Of a stretch of DNA of 64,000 nt, positions 27,147 to 36,345 are shown in pieces. The notes beneath the pieces were generated by a model. It worked only from the letters and a program-made list of their open reading frames with translations, was not told the DNA's origin and ran no database searches. Where the stretch lies: positions 1 through 64,000 of the forward strand of contig CANMUN010000005.1 of assembly GCA_947500875.1 (NCBI GenBank), in the 5' to 3' direction. Each line of letters begins with the position of its first letter. Position 1 is the first letter of the stretch. The translations under genes and the position numbers were made by a program. This DNA is from Flavobacteriales bacterium (lineage in GTDB: Bacteria > Bacteroidota > Bacteroidia > Flavobacteriales_D > Crocinitomicaceae).

Positions 27147-27652
27147 AAATTATCATTGTCGGCATACTATCGGTCCTGCTCTTCGGTTGTTGGCCAAGCC
27201 GAATAGGATTCAAGGACGTTGGAGGCATGCCCGAAGAATGGGAGCGCTTTTACCTTCAAACGCTTAGAATAAGTGCCCCTACTTGTCCACTGAGTTACGC
27301 AGCAGGGCTTTCGGAATCGATTAAAGATGGGATTCAAAACAATACGAGGCTTGGATTAACTCCCAATTTGAACGATGCCCAAGTTCAACTTTCAGGAGAA
27401 ATCACCAATTATTCGGTCAACCCAATTGCCTTACAGAACGGGGATAATGCGGCGAAAAACCGTTTAACCGTGAGCGTTGTTTTTGATGTTAATGTTACGC
27501 TACCTAAAAAGGAGGAGACTAAATTGGTGGTAACCCGTTTTGCAGATTTCGACGCCGGTGCAAATTTTGCAAGCGTTGAAAACCAACTTTTAACCCAGGT
27601 TAACGAACAGGTGGTACAAGATGTTATCAATAAACTAATGAGTAACTGGTGA
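27143..27652 (+). CDS. lptE: LptE-like LPS assembly lipoprotein
   Basis: A 169-residue lipoprotein with signal peptide and lipidated C16 (VLLFGCW). The conserved Bacteroidota LptE pattern is visible: IGFKDVGGMPEEWERFYLQTL, then LSGEITNYSVNPIAL, and a long C-terminal amphipathic helix QLLTQVNEQVVQDVINKLM. LptE plugs the outer-membrane LptD barrel that inserts lipopolysaccharide. The start codon is GTG, overlapping the previous stop as GTGA; the next gene begins in the same manner. Confidence 0.88.
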   Translation: MKIIIVGILSVLLFGCWPSRIGFKDVGGMPEEWERFYLQTLRISAPTCPLSYAAGLSESIKDGIQNNTRLGLTPNLNDAQVQLSGEITNYSVNPIALQNGDNAAKNRLTVSVVFDVNVTLPKKEETKLVVTRFADFDAGANFASVENQLLTQVNEQVVQDVINKLMSNW

Positions 27653-28482
27653 GTTGGAATAAGCACCATATCAACAATCTCCTCTTAAATCCAGGGTTAA
27701 TTGCACCCGCGGACATTGATCAATTGCAGCAATTGTGCGTTGATTACCCCTACTCCGGCTTATTTGCCCTAACCTACTTACAGGCTTTGCACCAGCACGC
27801 TGACATTCGTTTGGGAAAAGAGCTTCCGAAATATGCTTATTTAGTCAGTGATCGAACTCGATTGTACCAACTCTTGCACCAAACGGCCTTGGAGATTGAC
27901 ACGTCCAACAACTCGTTTTCAAGCAGTGCAGAGGTAACGGAAGTCCTGCAACCTCCTATTGAAACGCTTGATACTGGAGTGATAGATGAAAAACTCTCGA
28001 CGGAAACCATGGAGCCCGCTGAACCTGAGCAATCCCAAGAAACCGAATCCGACCCCTTGGACCAATTGATTAAAGAATCGGTTGCCTCAACGATGTATTC
28101 GCTTGAACTTGAAGAACTTTCCAAAGATCCAGTAGAAAACCCAGAAGTTTCGGAAGGGAGCTCCGATGAGCAAAGCGCACTGGTCAAGGAAGGCAAAAGT
28201 TTTACGGATTGGCTGGGGCAAGCCCCTCTTGAAAAATTCGCGCCAGCCACTGCTGCTCGAATCGAACGCCCCACGGTCGACTTTTATTCCCCTATCAAAA
28301 AAGCCAAAGAAAGCGTTAATTCGGAGAACATACCCGTAAGTGAAACCTTGGCGAAAATATTTGTGATTCAAGGAAATTATCCGAAAGCTGTTCAAATTTA
28401 TGAACAATTAATTTTGACTTTTCCCGAAAAAAAGGCTTACTTTGCAGGCCAAATTATAAAACTTACGAAAAAAGAAGCTTAA
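27649..28482 (+). CDS. Conserved-type hypothetical protein between lptE and secG
   Basis: A 277-residue protein of unknown function with no signal peptide or membrane segment. The N-terminal part (about 1-80) is helical, with pairs of helices such as PADIDQLQQLCVDYPYSGLFA and RTRLYQLLHQTALEI. The middle (85-190) is acidic and low in complexity. The C-terminal 45 residues, VSETLAKIFVIQGNYPKAVQI followed by a second helix, look like a single tetratricopeptide repeat. The start is GTG, overlapping the lptE stop as GTGA; secG follows with no gap. The location suggests an envelope-biogenesis role, but this is inference. Confidence 0.75.
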   Translation: MSWNKHHINNLLLNPGLIAPADIDQLQQLCVDYPYSGLFALTYLQALHQHADIRLGKELPKYAYLVSDRTRLYQLLHQTALEIDTSNNSFSSSAEVTEVLQPPIETLDTGVIDEKLSTETMEPAEPEQSQETESDPLDQLIKESVASTMYSLELEELSKDPVENPEVSEGSSDEQSALVKEGKSFTDWLGQAPLEKFAPATAARIERPTVDFYSPIKKAKESVNSENIPVSETLAKIFVIQGNYPKAVQIYEQLILTFPEKKAYFAGQIIKLTKKEA

Positions 28483-28791
28483 ATGATCACTACCATTTTG
28501 TCCATCATCATTTCACTTGCAGCGTTATTGTTGATTTTTGTTGTTTACATTCAAAATCCAAAAGGAGGCGGTTTAAGCAGCGATTTCGGAAGTCCAACCC
28601 AACTTGGGGGGGTAAAACAAACCACCGAATTCATCGATAAATTGACTTGGGGTCTTGCAGCAACGATTGTGGTAAGCGCCGTGATCATGACCATGCAGCA
28701 ACCGAAGCCACAAGCAGCGAATAAAAACACTCCTCAAACCCAACAAGCTCCGGCAAAAGGAGGACAAAACGCACCCCAAGGAGGCAAATAA
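28483..28791 (+). CDS. secG: Preprotein translocase subunit SecG
   Basis: SecG is the small auxiliary subunit of the SecYEG inner-membrane channel. Two membrane segments (about 2-22 and 50-70) flank the conserved loop VYIQNPKGGGLSSDFGS. A Gln/Pro/Gly-rich tail ends the 102-residue protein. It starts immediately after the preceding stop and closes the miaB-led operon; groES follows 128 bases later with a separate regulatory region. Confidence 0.94.
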   Translation: MITTILSIIISLAALLLIFVVYIQNPKGGGLSSDFGSPTQLGGVKQTTEFIDKLTWGLAATIVVSAVIMTMQQPKPQAANKNTPQTQQAPAKGGQNAPQGGK

Positions 28792-28804
28792 ATCGTTGCT
28801 AAAA

Positions 28805-28825
28805 GAAGTGTCAGGCTGTCACTTC
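28805..28825. promoter_or_regulatory. 21-bp near-perfect palindrome upstream of groES
   Basis: Arms GAAGTG and CACTTC plus the inner bases match their own reverse complement at every position except one symmetric pair and the centre base. It lies 95 bases before the groES start. It is not the CIRCE element bound by HrcA. A heat-shock operator is inferred from position. No clear -33/-7 promoter was recognised between it and groES. Confidence 0.5.
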
Positions 28826-28919
28826 ATCCTGCCAATATTGTTGACTTTACTGAAAAAATGTCTCAATTCGTACATTGGTATGATAATCGAGCTGTTACAG
28901 CAAATCAAAAAATAATTCT

Positions 28920-29195
28920 ATGTCAGTAAAATTTAAACCATTGGCGGATCGAGTTCTTGTAGAGCCCGCGCCAGCAGAACAAAAAACAGCGAGTGGTATT
29001 ATTATTCCTGATACCGCTAAAGAAAAGCCTCTGAAAGGCAAAGTTGTAGCCGTTGGAGGAGGAAAAAAAGATGAACCGATGTCCCTGAAAGTGGGTGACG
29101 ATGTGTTGTACGGACAATACTCCGGAACCGAAATTAAACTGGACGGCACGTCTTATTTAATCATGAGGGAATCGGACATTTACGGAATATTCTAA
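28920..29195 (+). CDS. groES: Co-chaperonin GroES
   Basis: GroES is the heptameric lid of the GroEL folding chamber. The 91-residue protein shows [21 protein letters not shown], the mobile loop [17 protein letters not shown] and [14 protein letters not shown]. It is 35 bases upstream of groEL. Confidence 0.97.
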   Translation: MSVKFKPLADRVLVEPAPAEQKTASGIIIPDTAKEKPLKGKVVAVGGGKKDEPMSLKVGDDVLYGQYSGTEIKLDGTSYLIMRESDIYGIF

Positions 29196-29230
29196 CAATC
29201 ATTCAATTAAAACTAAAAACGAAATAAATC

Positions 29231-30868
29231 ATGGCAAAAGACATATTATTCGACATCGAAGGACGCGAAAAGCTGAAAAGCGGAGTTGACGCCTTGGCAA
29301 ATGCAGTAAAGGTAACCTTAGGCCCCAAAGGAAGAAATGTGGTAATCGGTAAAAAATTCGGAGCTCCACAAATCACAAAAGACGGGGTTACCGTTGCCAA
29401 GGAAATTGAACTGAAAGACCCCATGGAGAATATGGGTGCCCAAATGGTTAAAGAGGTAGCGTCCAAAACGGCAGATATTGCAGGAGATGGTACCACGACC
29501 GCAACCGTTTTAGCACAAGCCATCATTACTGCTGGACTTAAAAACGTTGCTGCTGGAGCAAATCCGATGGATTTGAAAAGAGGCATTGACAAAGCCGTTG
29601 CGGAAGTCGTAAAAAATCTAAAAAAACTTTCCAAAGAAGTTGGAAAAGATGCTTCTAAAATCGAGCAGATTGCCACCATTTCTGCCAACAACGATGAAAC
29701 CATTGGAAAACTCATTTCTCAGGCGATGAAAGTCGTTGGTAACGACGGAGTAATTACCGTGGAAGAGGCCAAAGGAACGGAAACTGAGGTTAAAATCGTT
29801 GAAGGAATGCAGTTTGACCGAGGTTATTTATCTCCCTATTTCGTTACCAACACGGAGAAAATGGTAACGGAAATGGAAAATCCCTTGATTCTTATTACGG
29901 AGAAGAAAATTTCGAGCATGAAGGAATTGCTTCCCATTCTAGAACCGGTAGTTCAAGCCGGAAAAGGGTTGCTAATCATTGCCGAAGATGTAGATGGCGA
30001 AGCACTTGGCACCTTGGTAGTCAACCGTTTGAGAGGCTCCCTAAAAGTCGCTGCGGTTAAAGCACCAGGGTTCGGGGATCGGCGAAAAGCCATGTTGGAG
30101 GATATTGCCATCCTAACCGGTGGGCAAGTAATATCGGAAGAGCGAGGTATGACGCTTGAAAACGTAACCATGGATATGCTTGGTCAAGCGCAAAAGGTTG
30201 ATATCGATAAAGATAACACCACGATTATTAACGGAAAAGGTAAAAAAGATGATATCAAAGCACGCGTGAATCAAATTCGTGCTCAAATCGAAGCTACCAC
30301 CTCGGATTACGACCGGGAAAAACTGCAAGAACGTTTAGCCAAATTAGCCGGTGGAGTTGCTGTCCTTTACGTTGGAGCGCCAACGGAGGTCGAAATGAAA
30401 GAGAAGAAAGACCGCGTCGATGATGCATTAGCGGCTACACGCGCGGCGGTGGAGGAAGGAATCGTTCCTGGTGGTGGTGTTGCGTTAATTCGATCCATCG
30501 AAACTTTAGATAAGTTAAAAGCTGAAAACGAAGATGAGGCAACCGGCATTGCCATTGTCAAAAGAGCAGCGGAAGAACCCCTTCGACAAATCATTGCGAA
30601 CGCCGGAGGAGAAGGAGCCATCATCGTTCAGAAAGTTCGAGAAGGAAAAGATGACTTTGGATACAATGCGCGAACCGACAAATTTGAAAAATTATATTCG
30701 GCAGGGGTTATAGACCCAACGAAAGTAACGCGAATTGCGGTCGAAAATGCAGCTTCCATTGCCTCCATGTTGCTGACAACTGAGTGTGTAATCGTTGATC
30801 AACCGGAAGAAACAAATCCATCTGCCGCCATGGGAGGCATGGGAGGAGGTATGCCCGGAATGATGTAG
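29231..30868 (+). CDS. groEL: Chaperonin GroEL
   Basis: GroEL is the 60-kDa ring chaperonin. The opening [20 protein letters not shown], the ATP-binding [14 protein letters not shown] (about 86-99) and [17 protein letters not shown] (about 403-419) are diagnostic, and the flexible tail ends [11 protein letters not shown]. Length 545 is standard. It forms a two-gene operon with groES, probably controlled by the palindrome at 28805, and is followed by strong hairpins. Confidence 0.98.
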   Translation: MAKDILFDIEGREKLKSGVDALANAVKVTLGPKGRNVVIGKKFGAPQITKDGVTVAKEIELKDPMENMGAQMVKEVASKTADIAGDGTTTATVLAQAIITAGLKNVAAGANPMDLKRGIDKAVAEVVKNLKKLSKEVGKDASKIEQIATISANNDETIGKLISQAMKVVGNDGVITVEEAKGTETEVKIVEGMQFDRGYLSPYFVTNTEKMVTEMENPLILITEKKISSMKELLPILEPVVQAGKGLLIIAEDVDGEALGTLVVNRLRGSLKVAAVKAPGFGDRRKAMLEDIAILTGGQVISEERGMTLENVTMDMLGQAQKVDIDKDNTTIINGKGKKDDIKARVNQIRAQIEATTSDYDREKLQERLAKLAGGVAVLYVGAPTEVEMKEKKDRVDDALAATRAAVEEGIVPGGGVALIRSIETLDKLKAENEDEATGIAIVKRAAEEPLRQIIANAGGEGAIIVQKVREGKDDFGYNARTDKFEKLYSAGVIDPTKVTRIAVENAASIASMLLTTECVIVDQPEETNPSAAMGGMGGGMPGMM

Positions 30869-30939
30869 GTTCCACAAGCTCACCTGCACAATCATTGGAA
30901 AAGGAGAGTTTAGTAGCCGGTTCATGGTTTAATGAAAAT

Positions 30940-30961
30940 AGCGTCCCGCATGCGGGACGCT
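30940..30961. terminator. Perfect 22-bp palindrome downstream of groEL
   Basis: AGCGTCCCGC is followed directly by its complement GCGGGACGCT around a central AT, 71 bases after the groEL stop. The following bases (TTCTCGTTTCTTG) are T-rich but not a clean T-run. It probably terminates or protects the groESL message. Confidence 0.6.
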
Positions 30962-31011
30962 TTCTCGTTTCTTGCTTCCCGGAAAACGGATAGTTAGAGA
31001 CGTCTACATAG

Positions 31012-31030
31012 AGTCCCGCCCAGCGGGACT
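31012..31030. terminator. Second hairpin between groEL and the convergent esterase gene
   Basis: AGTCCCGC and GCGGGACT form an 8-bp stem around a three-base loop, then TTCTATTT. The stem shares the GTCCCGC/GCGGGAC core with the palindrome at 30940. It lies just after the stop of the minus-strand esterase gene. Confidence 0.55.
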
Positions 31031-31032
31031 TT

Positions 31033-31956
31033 CTATTTGTGCAGTTTATTAAGAATGTTTCCAATCCTTTTGGACCAATCTTGCTCAGAGTGCCCTGAAT
31101 TGGCAATCAGCCGAATTTGGATTTTATTGCGGGAAGCAAGATGGGCCATGGCATCCGTAAAATCCGGAAAATACGGCGCATAAAAGGCATCAAGGGATTG
31201 ATCACCACGGTCAATATAAATGCGTTTGTTGCGAATTCGAGGGGCGTTTTCAACTAAAAATTTATGATAAGAATGCGCTAAAGGCTCTTTCAATCGGCTT
31301 TGATAGAGGCTTTGGTTTACCAAGGGAAGATGAATGGATAAACAGGCAGCCTTCGCTACTTCCTCGGGGTAAAGCGCCATAAAGGTTAAGGAGGCGATAG
31401 CTCCCATGCTGGAGCCCACCATGGTTCGGTGATCGCCGCCTCGATGCACCCTCCACGCGTTTTCTACCATCGGAAAAACCGTAGAAATTATGGCATCTGA
31501 GTAGGAATAAAACAAGGGCAGGCCGTTCCAAAGCGAATCCCGTAAGGAAGTTTGAATCTCAAGCGGAAGATTAGGATAAATGGGAGCAGGAAAAAACTCT
31601 GCATACCTGTTTTTCGGATCATTATCAATGCCAACGAATGCGCAACGTTCCTTGGAAGCGAAACTCTTACCTGCATTCGTCAAATCCCAGGATTGATGGT
31701 TCCAAGTTTTTGTGGAATCAAACAGCATTTGACCGTCATGAAAATAAACCACATCAAACGCTTGTGTCGAGGAAAAATAGCGATCCGGTAGCCAAATAGT
31801 AAGGGTTCTTCCCGCTAAATATCCCGAGGGAATGGAGGCTTCATAAAGTTGACCGTGCAGAGGTTGCCGAGCAGACTTATTCCAAACGACGGATGGGGTC
31901 TGAGCGTTGAATTGATGTACCATCAACAACACAAAAAAGAGGGCTGAACATTTCAT
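31033..31956 (-). CDS. Secreted esterase-like alpha/beta hydrolase
   Basis: A 307-residue hydrolase of the esterase D / enterochelin-esterase type. From the ATG at 31956 the protein starts MKCSALFFVLLMVHQFNAQ, a signal peptide; an upstream ATG would add 18 non-signal-like residues. The nucleophile serine is in TMVGSSMGAIASL, with VVYFHDGQMLFD as the family N-terminal strand, YIDRGDQSLDAFY as the likely acid region and the catalytic histidine in IANSGHSEQDW. It probably acts in the periplasm or outside the cell. The substrate is unknown; siderophore esters or acylated sugars are possible. Confidence 0.82.
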   Translation of the reverse strand: MKCSALFFVLLMVHQFNAQTPSVVWNKSARQPLHGQLYEASIPSGYLAGRTLTIWLPDRYFSSTQAFDVVYFHDGQMLFDSTKTWNHQSWDLTNAGKSFASKERCAFVGIDNDPKNRYAEFFPAPIYPNLPLEIQTSLRDSLWNGLPLFYSYSDAIISTVFPMVENAWRVHRGGDHRTMVGSSMGAIASLTFMALYPEEVAKAACLSIHLPLVNQSLYQSRLKEPLAHSYHKFLVENAPRIRNKRIYIDRGDQSLDAFYAPYFPDFTDAMAHLASRNKIQIRLIANSGHSEQDWSKRIGNILNKLHK

Positions 31957-31999
31957 ACCACAAATATTATAAAAGCCACTGAATAAGCGCACCATTCCG

Positions 32000-32007
32000 T
32001 ATTTTTG
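32000..32007 (+). promoter_or_regulatory. -7 promoter box for ccsBA
   Basis: TATTTTTG exactly matches TAnnTTTG, 13 bases before the ATG at 32020. An in-frame ATG at 32005 overlaps the box and is therefore unlikely to be the start. Confidence 0.6.
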
Positions 32008-32019
32008 CAAGAAAAAAAC

Positions 32020-35000
32020 ATGGAGCGATTTCTTAGACTGATTTTTTCAATGAAATGGGTGGCCGTTGGCTTGTTTGTTTTTTTAACCTCGATTGGCATC
32101 GCCACCTTTATTGAGTCCATGCATGGAGTTCAGGCGTCCAAGATAGCTATTTACAATGCGGGATGGTTTACGGCCTTGCTTCTATACCTATCCCTTGCGA
32201 TGATGTTCAACATCTATTTGTACCGAATGTGGCAACGTGAAAAAATGGCGTTACTCAGTTTCCATGTCGCTTTTTTAATCATCATGATTGGTGCAGCAAT
32301 AACCCGTTATCGCGGTTTTGAGGGGCAATTAGTGGCTCGAGAAGGAGAATCGGTAAACTACATCTACACAGCAGACCCTAAGCTATTGGTATCCATTCGT
32401 GACAATGAAAAGTCCACGGTTGAGGGATATACGACCTGGTTATCGGATTGGAAGTGGATTAATAACCGGTTTACTCATAATATCAAACATGGCGCAAACA
32501 CGGTTCAAATTGAATATCAAGATTTTATTTCCAATGCCATCGACACGTTTGAATTCAATTCAAAAACAAAAGACGCGGTCCTAGATGTCGTTGTTGGACA
32601 GATGAAATCAAATTACCTGGAATACGGCGATAAATTGCTTTCTGGGTCCTTACCCATTTCCTACCATCAAGAAAACAACGACGGTGTCTCTTTCAAGTTA
32701 AGTGAAGGAAAAATCTTCTTAAAGAGCGTGGTGCCGTTGCGCATGTTGCCCATGACGCGCATGATGGAAGCACGACAGTCTGGAATGCCCATTCCGGATT
32801 CTGCTTACGTAAGCATTCCCACGAATGAATGGGTACCCGCTAACATTAAGACCTTGTATCAATCGGGTTCCGATCAATTTGTACTTAAAAACGTGTTCTA
32901 CCATGCTAAAAAGAAGCTTAAAAAAGCAGCCATCAAAAACCAAGGATTGGACTATTTAACGGTGCTGGTTCGTTGCGGTAACGATCAAAAAACCGTGCGC
33001 TTGAAGGGGGGGCAGAATAACATTCCCGTGCCTGAGTATTTTTCCTTGAAGGGTGTTTACATCCAATTGGAATACGGTGCTGTAAAGCGATCCATTCCTT
33101 TCAACGTTATTTGCGATGCATTTGAACTGAAAAACTATCCAGGATCCGACGCCCCTTCCTCCTTCGAAAGTTACATTCGAATTGAAGATCCCAAAAACAA
33201 CTACCGCAGCAAGCGGCATATTTTTATGAACCATGTTACCGACTATGCGGGTTACCGTTTTTTTCAATCCTCGTATGAACTCGACAATCCTTCGACCCCT
33301 GAAAACGAGGAAGGAACGAAGTTAAGTGTGAACCATGATGCCTGGGGCACCAACATCACCTACTTCGGTTATTTGCTGATGTCAATAGGAATGATCCTGT
33401 CCATTTTTGCCCCAAAAAGTCGGTTCAGAGCCCTGAACGACGCCCTTTCCAAACTAAAAAAAAACAGCTTGACTGCGGTATTTCTGTTATTTGGATTCAC
33501 CGGTTTCGCACAGGAAGACCCATCGAAAATATTCCATGTTATTTCGGAGGAACACGCTGAAGCGTTGGCCTCTCTTTTAGTACAAGACCAAAGTGGGAGA
33601 ATCATGCCCATGCATACCTTGAGCGATCAGTTATTGCGAAAAATCTACGGTTCAAACCGATACAAAGAATACAATGCCGTTCAAACGGTGTTAAGCTGGC
33701 ACATGTATGGCAGGTATTGGATGAAGCAACCCATCATATTGGTTCCCAGTGCCGTTCGTGCAAGATTGAACTTAAAGAAGTATTGTTCCTTGGAAGAATT
33801 AACCACTAAAGACAACCATTACAAATTTGAAAAAGAATATGCCGCAGCTCACGGTAAAGCGGAAAAATTTCAAGATGAATTTGAAAAAAAACTTATCAAA
33901 CTCACAGAACGATTCCAAGTGTTTCAAGGTGCCATCAGTTGGCAATTTCTGACCATAATCCCCAAAAAGAACGATAAAAACAACCGTTGGTATGTTCCTA
34001 TGAGCATGGAAATTCAAGGTGAAGATACCATCTCCAACTTAGTGGCGCTGAAGTATTTTTATTCGTTGGTTGAAGCTTCTAGAAACCAGGATTACACCAA
34101 TTCCAATTCATTGCTCGGAAATTTAAAACTCATTCAACGAACCATCAGCAAGTCCATTGTCCCCTCGGAAAGTAAGGTGGCCTATGAAATCCGTTATAAC
34201 AAACTATCGATTTTCAAAACTGTTTATCAAAGCTATATCTCCTTAGGGTTGTTGCTGTTGGTTCTTTACATCGTAGGGCTTTTCGGCACTGATTCAGCGC
34301 CTCGAACCAAGGTGCTTCGGTTCATCAAAGTGGTATTAATCGCTTTCAGCACCCTACTCTTTCTTTACCATGGTACAGGACTTGGGTTTCGGTGGTTTAT
34401 ATCGGGACATGCTCCATGGAGCAACGGATATGAGGCCATCGTGTTCATTGCTTGGGTAACGGTATTGGCGGGGGGCTTATTCATGCGAAAGGTAGAAGTT
34501 GCCTTGTCGGTTGCCTTGATTCTTGCTTCGATGATGCTTTTCGTTTCAGAGCTGAACTTGCTCGATCCAGAAATCAGTCCCTTAGTACCCGTATTGAAAT
34601 CCTACTGGCTCATGATCCATGTTGCCATCATTACCAGCAGCTATGCTTTTCTCGGGCTCTCATTCATCCTTGGATTACTCAATTTATGCTTTTACTTATT
34701 TCAGCATCCAAAACGTGGAGAAAAACTCAGCAACCATATTCAACAGATTACGGCAGTCAATGAAATGACCATGACTGTTGGGATTTTCATGTTAACCATT
34801 GGGACCTTTTTAGGTGGCGTTTGGGCGAATGAAAGCTGGGGAAGGTATTGGGGATGGGACCCGAAAGAAACGTGGGCCCTTGTATCCATCCTTGTTTACG
34901 CAATCATTTTACACCTGCGATTTATTCCCGGGTTGAAAAGTCCTTTTACCTTTAATTTGTGGGCATTTTGGGGGTATTCCGCCATTCTTTTTACCTATTT

Positions 35001-35154
35001 CGGGGTTAATTTCATGCTGGTAGGGCTACATTCCTATGCCCAAGGAGACGGACTGGGTAGTTTTCCGAACTGGTTGATTTATACCATTATTTTCTTCATG
35101 ATTTTGAGTATTTTATCGTATGTGAAGTATCGGAAATCAACCCAACCTGCTTAA
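32020..35154 (+). CDS. ccsBA: Cytochrome c biogenesis protein, fused ResB/CcsA (CcsBA)
   Basis: A 1044-residue inner-membrane protein joining ResB (CcsB)-like and CcsA-like parts, which carry heme across the membrane and attach it to apocytochrome c in system II. The N-terminal half has about four membrane segments and a large periplasmic region; the C-terminal part (about 735-1040) has at least eight segments and the tryptophan-rich heme-handling motif ESWGRYWGWDPKETWALV. The start is set by the promoter box. It ends 14 bases before the pseudouridine synthase gene. Confidence 0.93.
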   Translation: MERFLRLIFSMKWVAVGLFVFLTSIGIATFIESMHGVQASKIAIYNAGWFTALLLYLSLAMMFNIYLYRMWQREKMALLSFHVAFLIIMIGAAITRYRGFEGQLVAREGESVNYIYTADPKLLVSIRDNEKSTVEGYTTWLSDWKWINNRFTHNIKHGANTVQIEYQDFISNAIDTFEFNSKTKDAVLDVVVGQMKSNYLEYGDKLLSGSLPISYHQENNDGVSFKLSEGKIFLKSVVPLRMLPMTRMMEARQSGMPIPDSAYVSIPTNEWVPANIKTLYQSGSDQFVLKNVFYHAKKKLKKAAIKNQGLDYLTVLVRCGNDQKTVRLKGGQNNIPVPEYFSLKGVYIQLEYGAVKRSIPFNVICDAFELKNYPGSDAPSSFESYIRIEDPKNNYRSKRHIFMNHVTDYAGYRFFQSSYELDNPSTPENEEGTKLSVNHDAWGTNITYFGYLLMSIGMILSIFAPKSRFRALNDALSKLKKNSLTAVFLLFGFTGFAQEDPSKIFHVISEEHAEALASLLVQDQSGRIMPMHTLSDQLLRKIYGSNRYKEYNAVQTVLSWHMYGRYWMKQPIILVPSAVRARLNLKKYCSLEELTTKDNHYKFEKEYAAAHGKAEKFQDEFEKKLIKLTERFQVFQGAISWQFLTIIPKKNDKNNRWYVPMSMEIQGEDTISNLVALKYFYSLVEASRNQDYTNSNSLLGNLKLIQRTISKSIVPSESKVAYEIRYNKLSIFKTVYQSYISLGLLLLVLYIVGLFGTDSAPRTKVLRFIKVVLIAFSTLLFLYHGTGLGFRWFISGHAPWSNGYEAIVFIAWVTVLAGGLFMRKVEVALSVALILASMMLFVSELNLLDPEISPLVPVLKSYWLMIHVAIITSSYAFLGLSFILGLLNLCFYLFQHPKRGEKLSNHIQQITAVNEMTMTVGIFMLTIGTFLGGVWANESWGRYWGWDPKETWALVSILVYAIILHLRFIPGLKSPFTFNLWAFWGYSAILFTYFGVNFMLVGLHSYAQGDGLGSFPNWLIYTIIFFMILSILSYVKYRKSTQPA

Positions 35155-35168
35155 TTGCTCATTCGTCC

Positions 35169-35837
35169 ATGGAATCTTTCGATGAAGGTCAGGTAGTTTA
35201 TGAGGACAATCATTTAATCGTTGTCAATAAACGCGTAGGGCAATTGGTTCAAGGCGACAAAACCGGCGACGCCTGCTTAGCGGATGAAATTAAAGCTTAT
35301 TTAAAAACAAAATATCAAAAGCCGGGTAACGTATTTTGCGGGGTCATTCATCGGTTGGACCGCCCGACTTCGGGCTTGGTGGTTTTTGCGAAAACGAGCA
35401 AAGCTTTGGAACGAATGAACCTTCAATTTCAACAGAGGCAGCCCAAAAAAATCTACCATGCGCTGGTGCAAGGCTCTTTGAAAGGTGAAGGGGAACTGTC
35501 CCATCATTTGTTGAAAAATGAACCTCAAAACAAAAGCTATGTGGTGGATTCGACCAAGGGCAAACACGCCGTTTTAAGGTACCAAGTACTCAACACATTC
35601 CACCACTATACCTTGGTAAAAATTGAGTTGGATACGGGACGTCATCACCAAATAAGGTGTCAAATGGCTCATTTAGGACATCCGTTGAAAGGTGACTTAA
35701 AGTACGGAGCCAAAAGGTCCAATGGGAACAACGGGATTTGCTTGCATTCAGCTGAGTTGCATTTCACACATCCGGTGAGTTTAGCATCTTTGGCGTTTAC
35801 TGCTGCTTTACCTGAAGATGGAAATTGGATCCAATAA
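35169..35837 (+). CDS. RluA-family RNA pseudouridine synthase
   Basis: A 222-residue pseudouridine synthase of the RluA/RluD family, converting specific uridines in rRNA or tRNA. The catalytic aspartate is D64 in CGVIHRLDRPTSGLVVFAKT. The closing motif GRHHQIRCQMAHLGHPLKGD is also characteristic. There is no S4 domain at the N-terminus, so it resembles RluA or TruC more than RluD; the target position is unknown. It follows ccsBA closely and ends at a bidirectional terminator. Confidence 0.92.
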   Translation: MESFDEGQVVYEDNHLIVVNKRVGQLVQGDKTGDACLADEIKAYLKTKYQKPGNVFCGVIHRLDRPTSGLVVFAKTSKALERMNLQFQQRQPKKIYHALVQGSLKGEGELSHHLLKNEPQNKSYVVDSTKGKHAVLRYQVLNTFHHYTLVKIELDTGRHHQIRCQMAHLGHPLKGDLKYGAKRSNGNNGICLHSAELHFTHPVSLASLAFTAALPEDGNWIQ

Positions 35838-35861
35838 AAAAGGCTCCCTCGGGAGCCTTTT
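35838..35861. terminator. Bidirectional terminator between the pseudouridine synthase and DUF1573 genes
   Basis: AAAAGGCTCC and GGAGCCTTTT pair around a CTCG loop. T-runs lie on both strands, so it can end both converging genes. Confidence 0.88.
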
Positions 35862-35879
35862 GTTAGCAACTTCAATGCA

Positions 35880-36320
35880 TTAATTGTTGGTTGGGGCACC
35901 GCTGTTATTCACAGGAACACCCGATTCTGGAGCTGGACCAACTTCTCCTTTGATTCGAACGATTTTCTCTGGCTCATTTACGGCATTCGAAGAAATCGTA
36001 ACGCTTTTGTTAATTGGACCTGAGCGCTTGGTATCGTATTTAACTTTAATGGTTCCTTTCGCACCTGGAGCAATGGGTTCTTTTGGCCATTCAGGCACGG
36101 TGCAACCGCAAGAGCCTTTTGCGTTAGAAATGATCAACGGCTCATCTCCTGTGTTTGTGAATTCAAACGTACAGTTGGGATCACCGTCGTACTTGATGTT
36201 CCCGTAGTCATGCACCTCTTTTGAGAAAGTGATTTTAGGACCTTTGTCGATGGTGGTGCCTTGAGCATTAACGGCAAACGCTGCTAATACTAAGCTAAGC
36301 GAAAGTAAAAATTGTTTCAT
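35880..36320 (-). CDS. Secreted DUF1573-domain protein
   Basis: A 146-residue exported protein. The signal peptide ends at AVNAQ (about residue 20). The DUF1573 fold is a single Ig-like beta sandwich: ITFSKEVHDYGNIKYDGDPN, then CTFEFTNTGDEPLIISNAKGS with the conserved cysteine pair in SCGCTVPEWP, and IKVKYDTKRSGPINKSVTI. A proline- and asparagine-rich tail follows. It is probably periplasmic or surface located. The function of the family is not established. It is transcribed alone. Confidence 0.9.
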   Translation of the reverse strand: MKQFLLSLSLVLAAFAVNAQGTTIDKGPKITFSKEVHDYGNIKYDGDPNCTFEFTNTGDEPLIISNAKGSCGCTVPEWPKEPIAPGAKGTIKVKYDTKRSGPINKSVTISSNAVNEPEKIVRIKGEVGPAPESGVPVNNSGAPTNN

Positions 36321-36345
36321 GGGTTTTGTTTTTTTAATTATAGTT

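Noticed and set aside
27837-28274. Serine-rich minus-strand open frame opposite the unknown gene before secG
   Set aside because: It mirrors the acidic low-complexity region on the plus strand and has no promoter or recognisable motif.
28792-28919. CIRCE element (TTAGCACTC-N9-GAGTGCTAA) before groES
   Set aside because: Not present; only the different palindrome at 28805-28825 was found.
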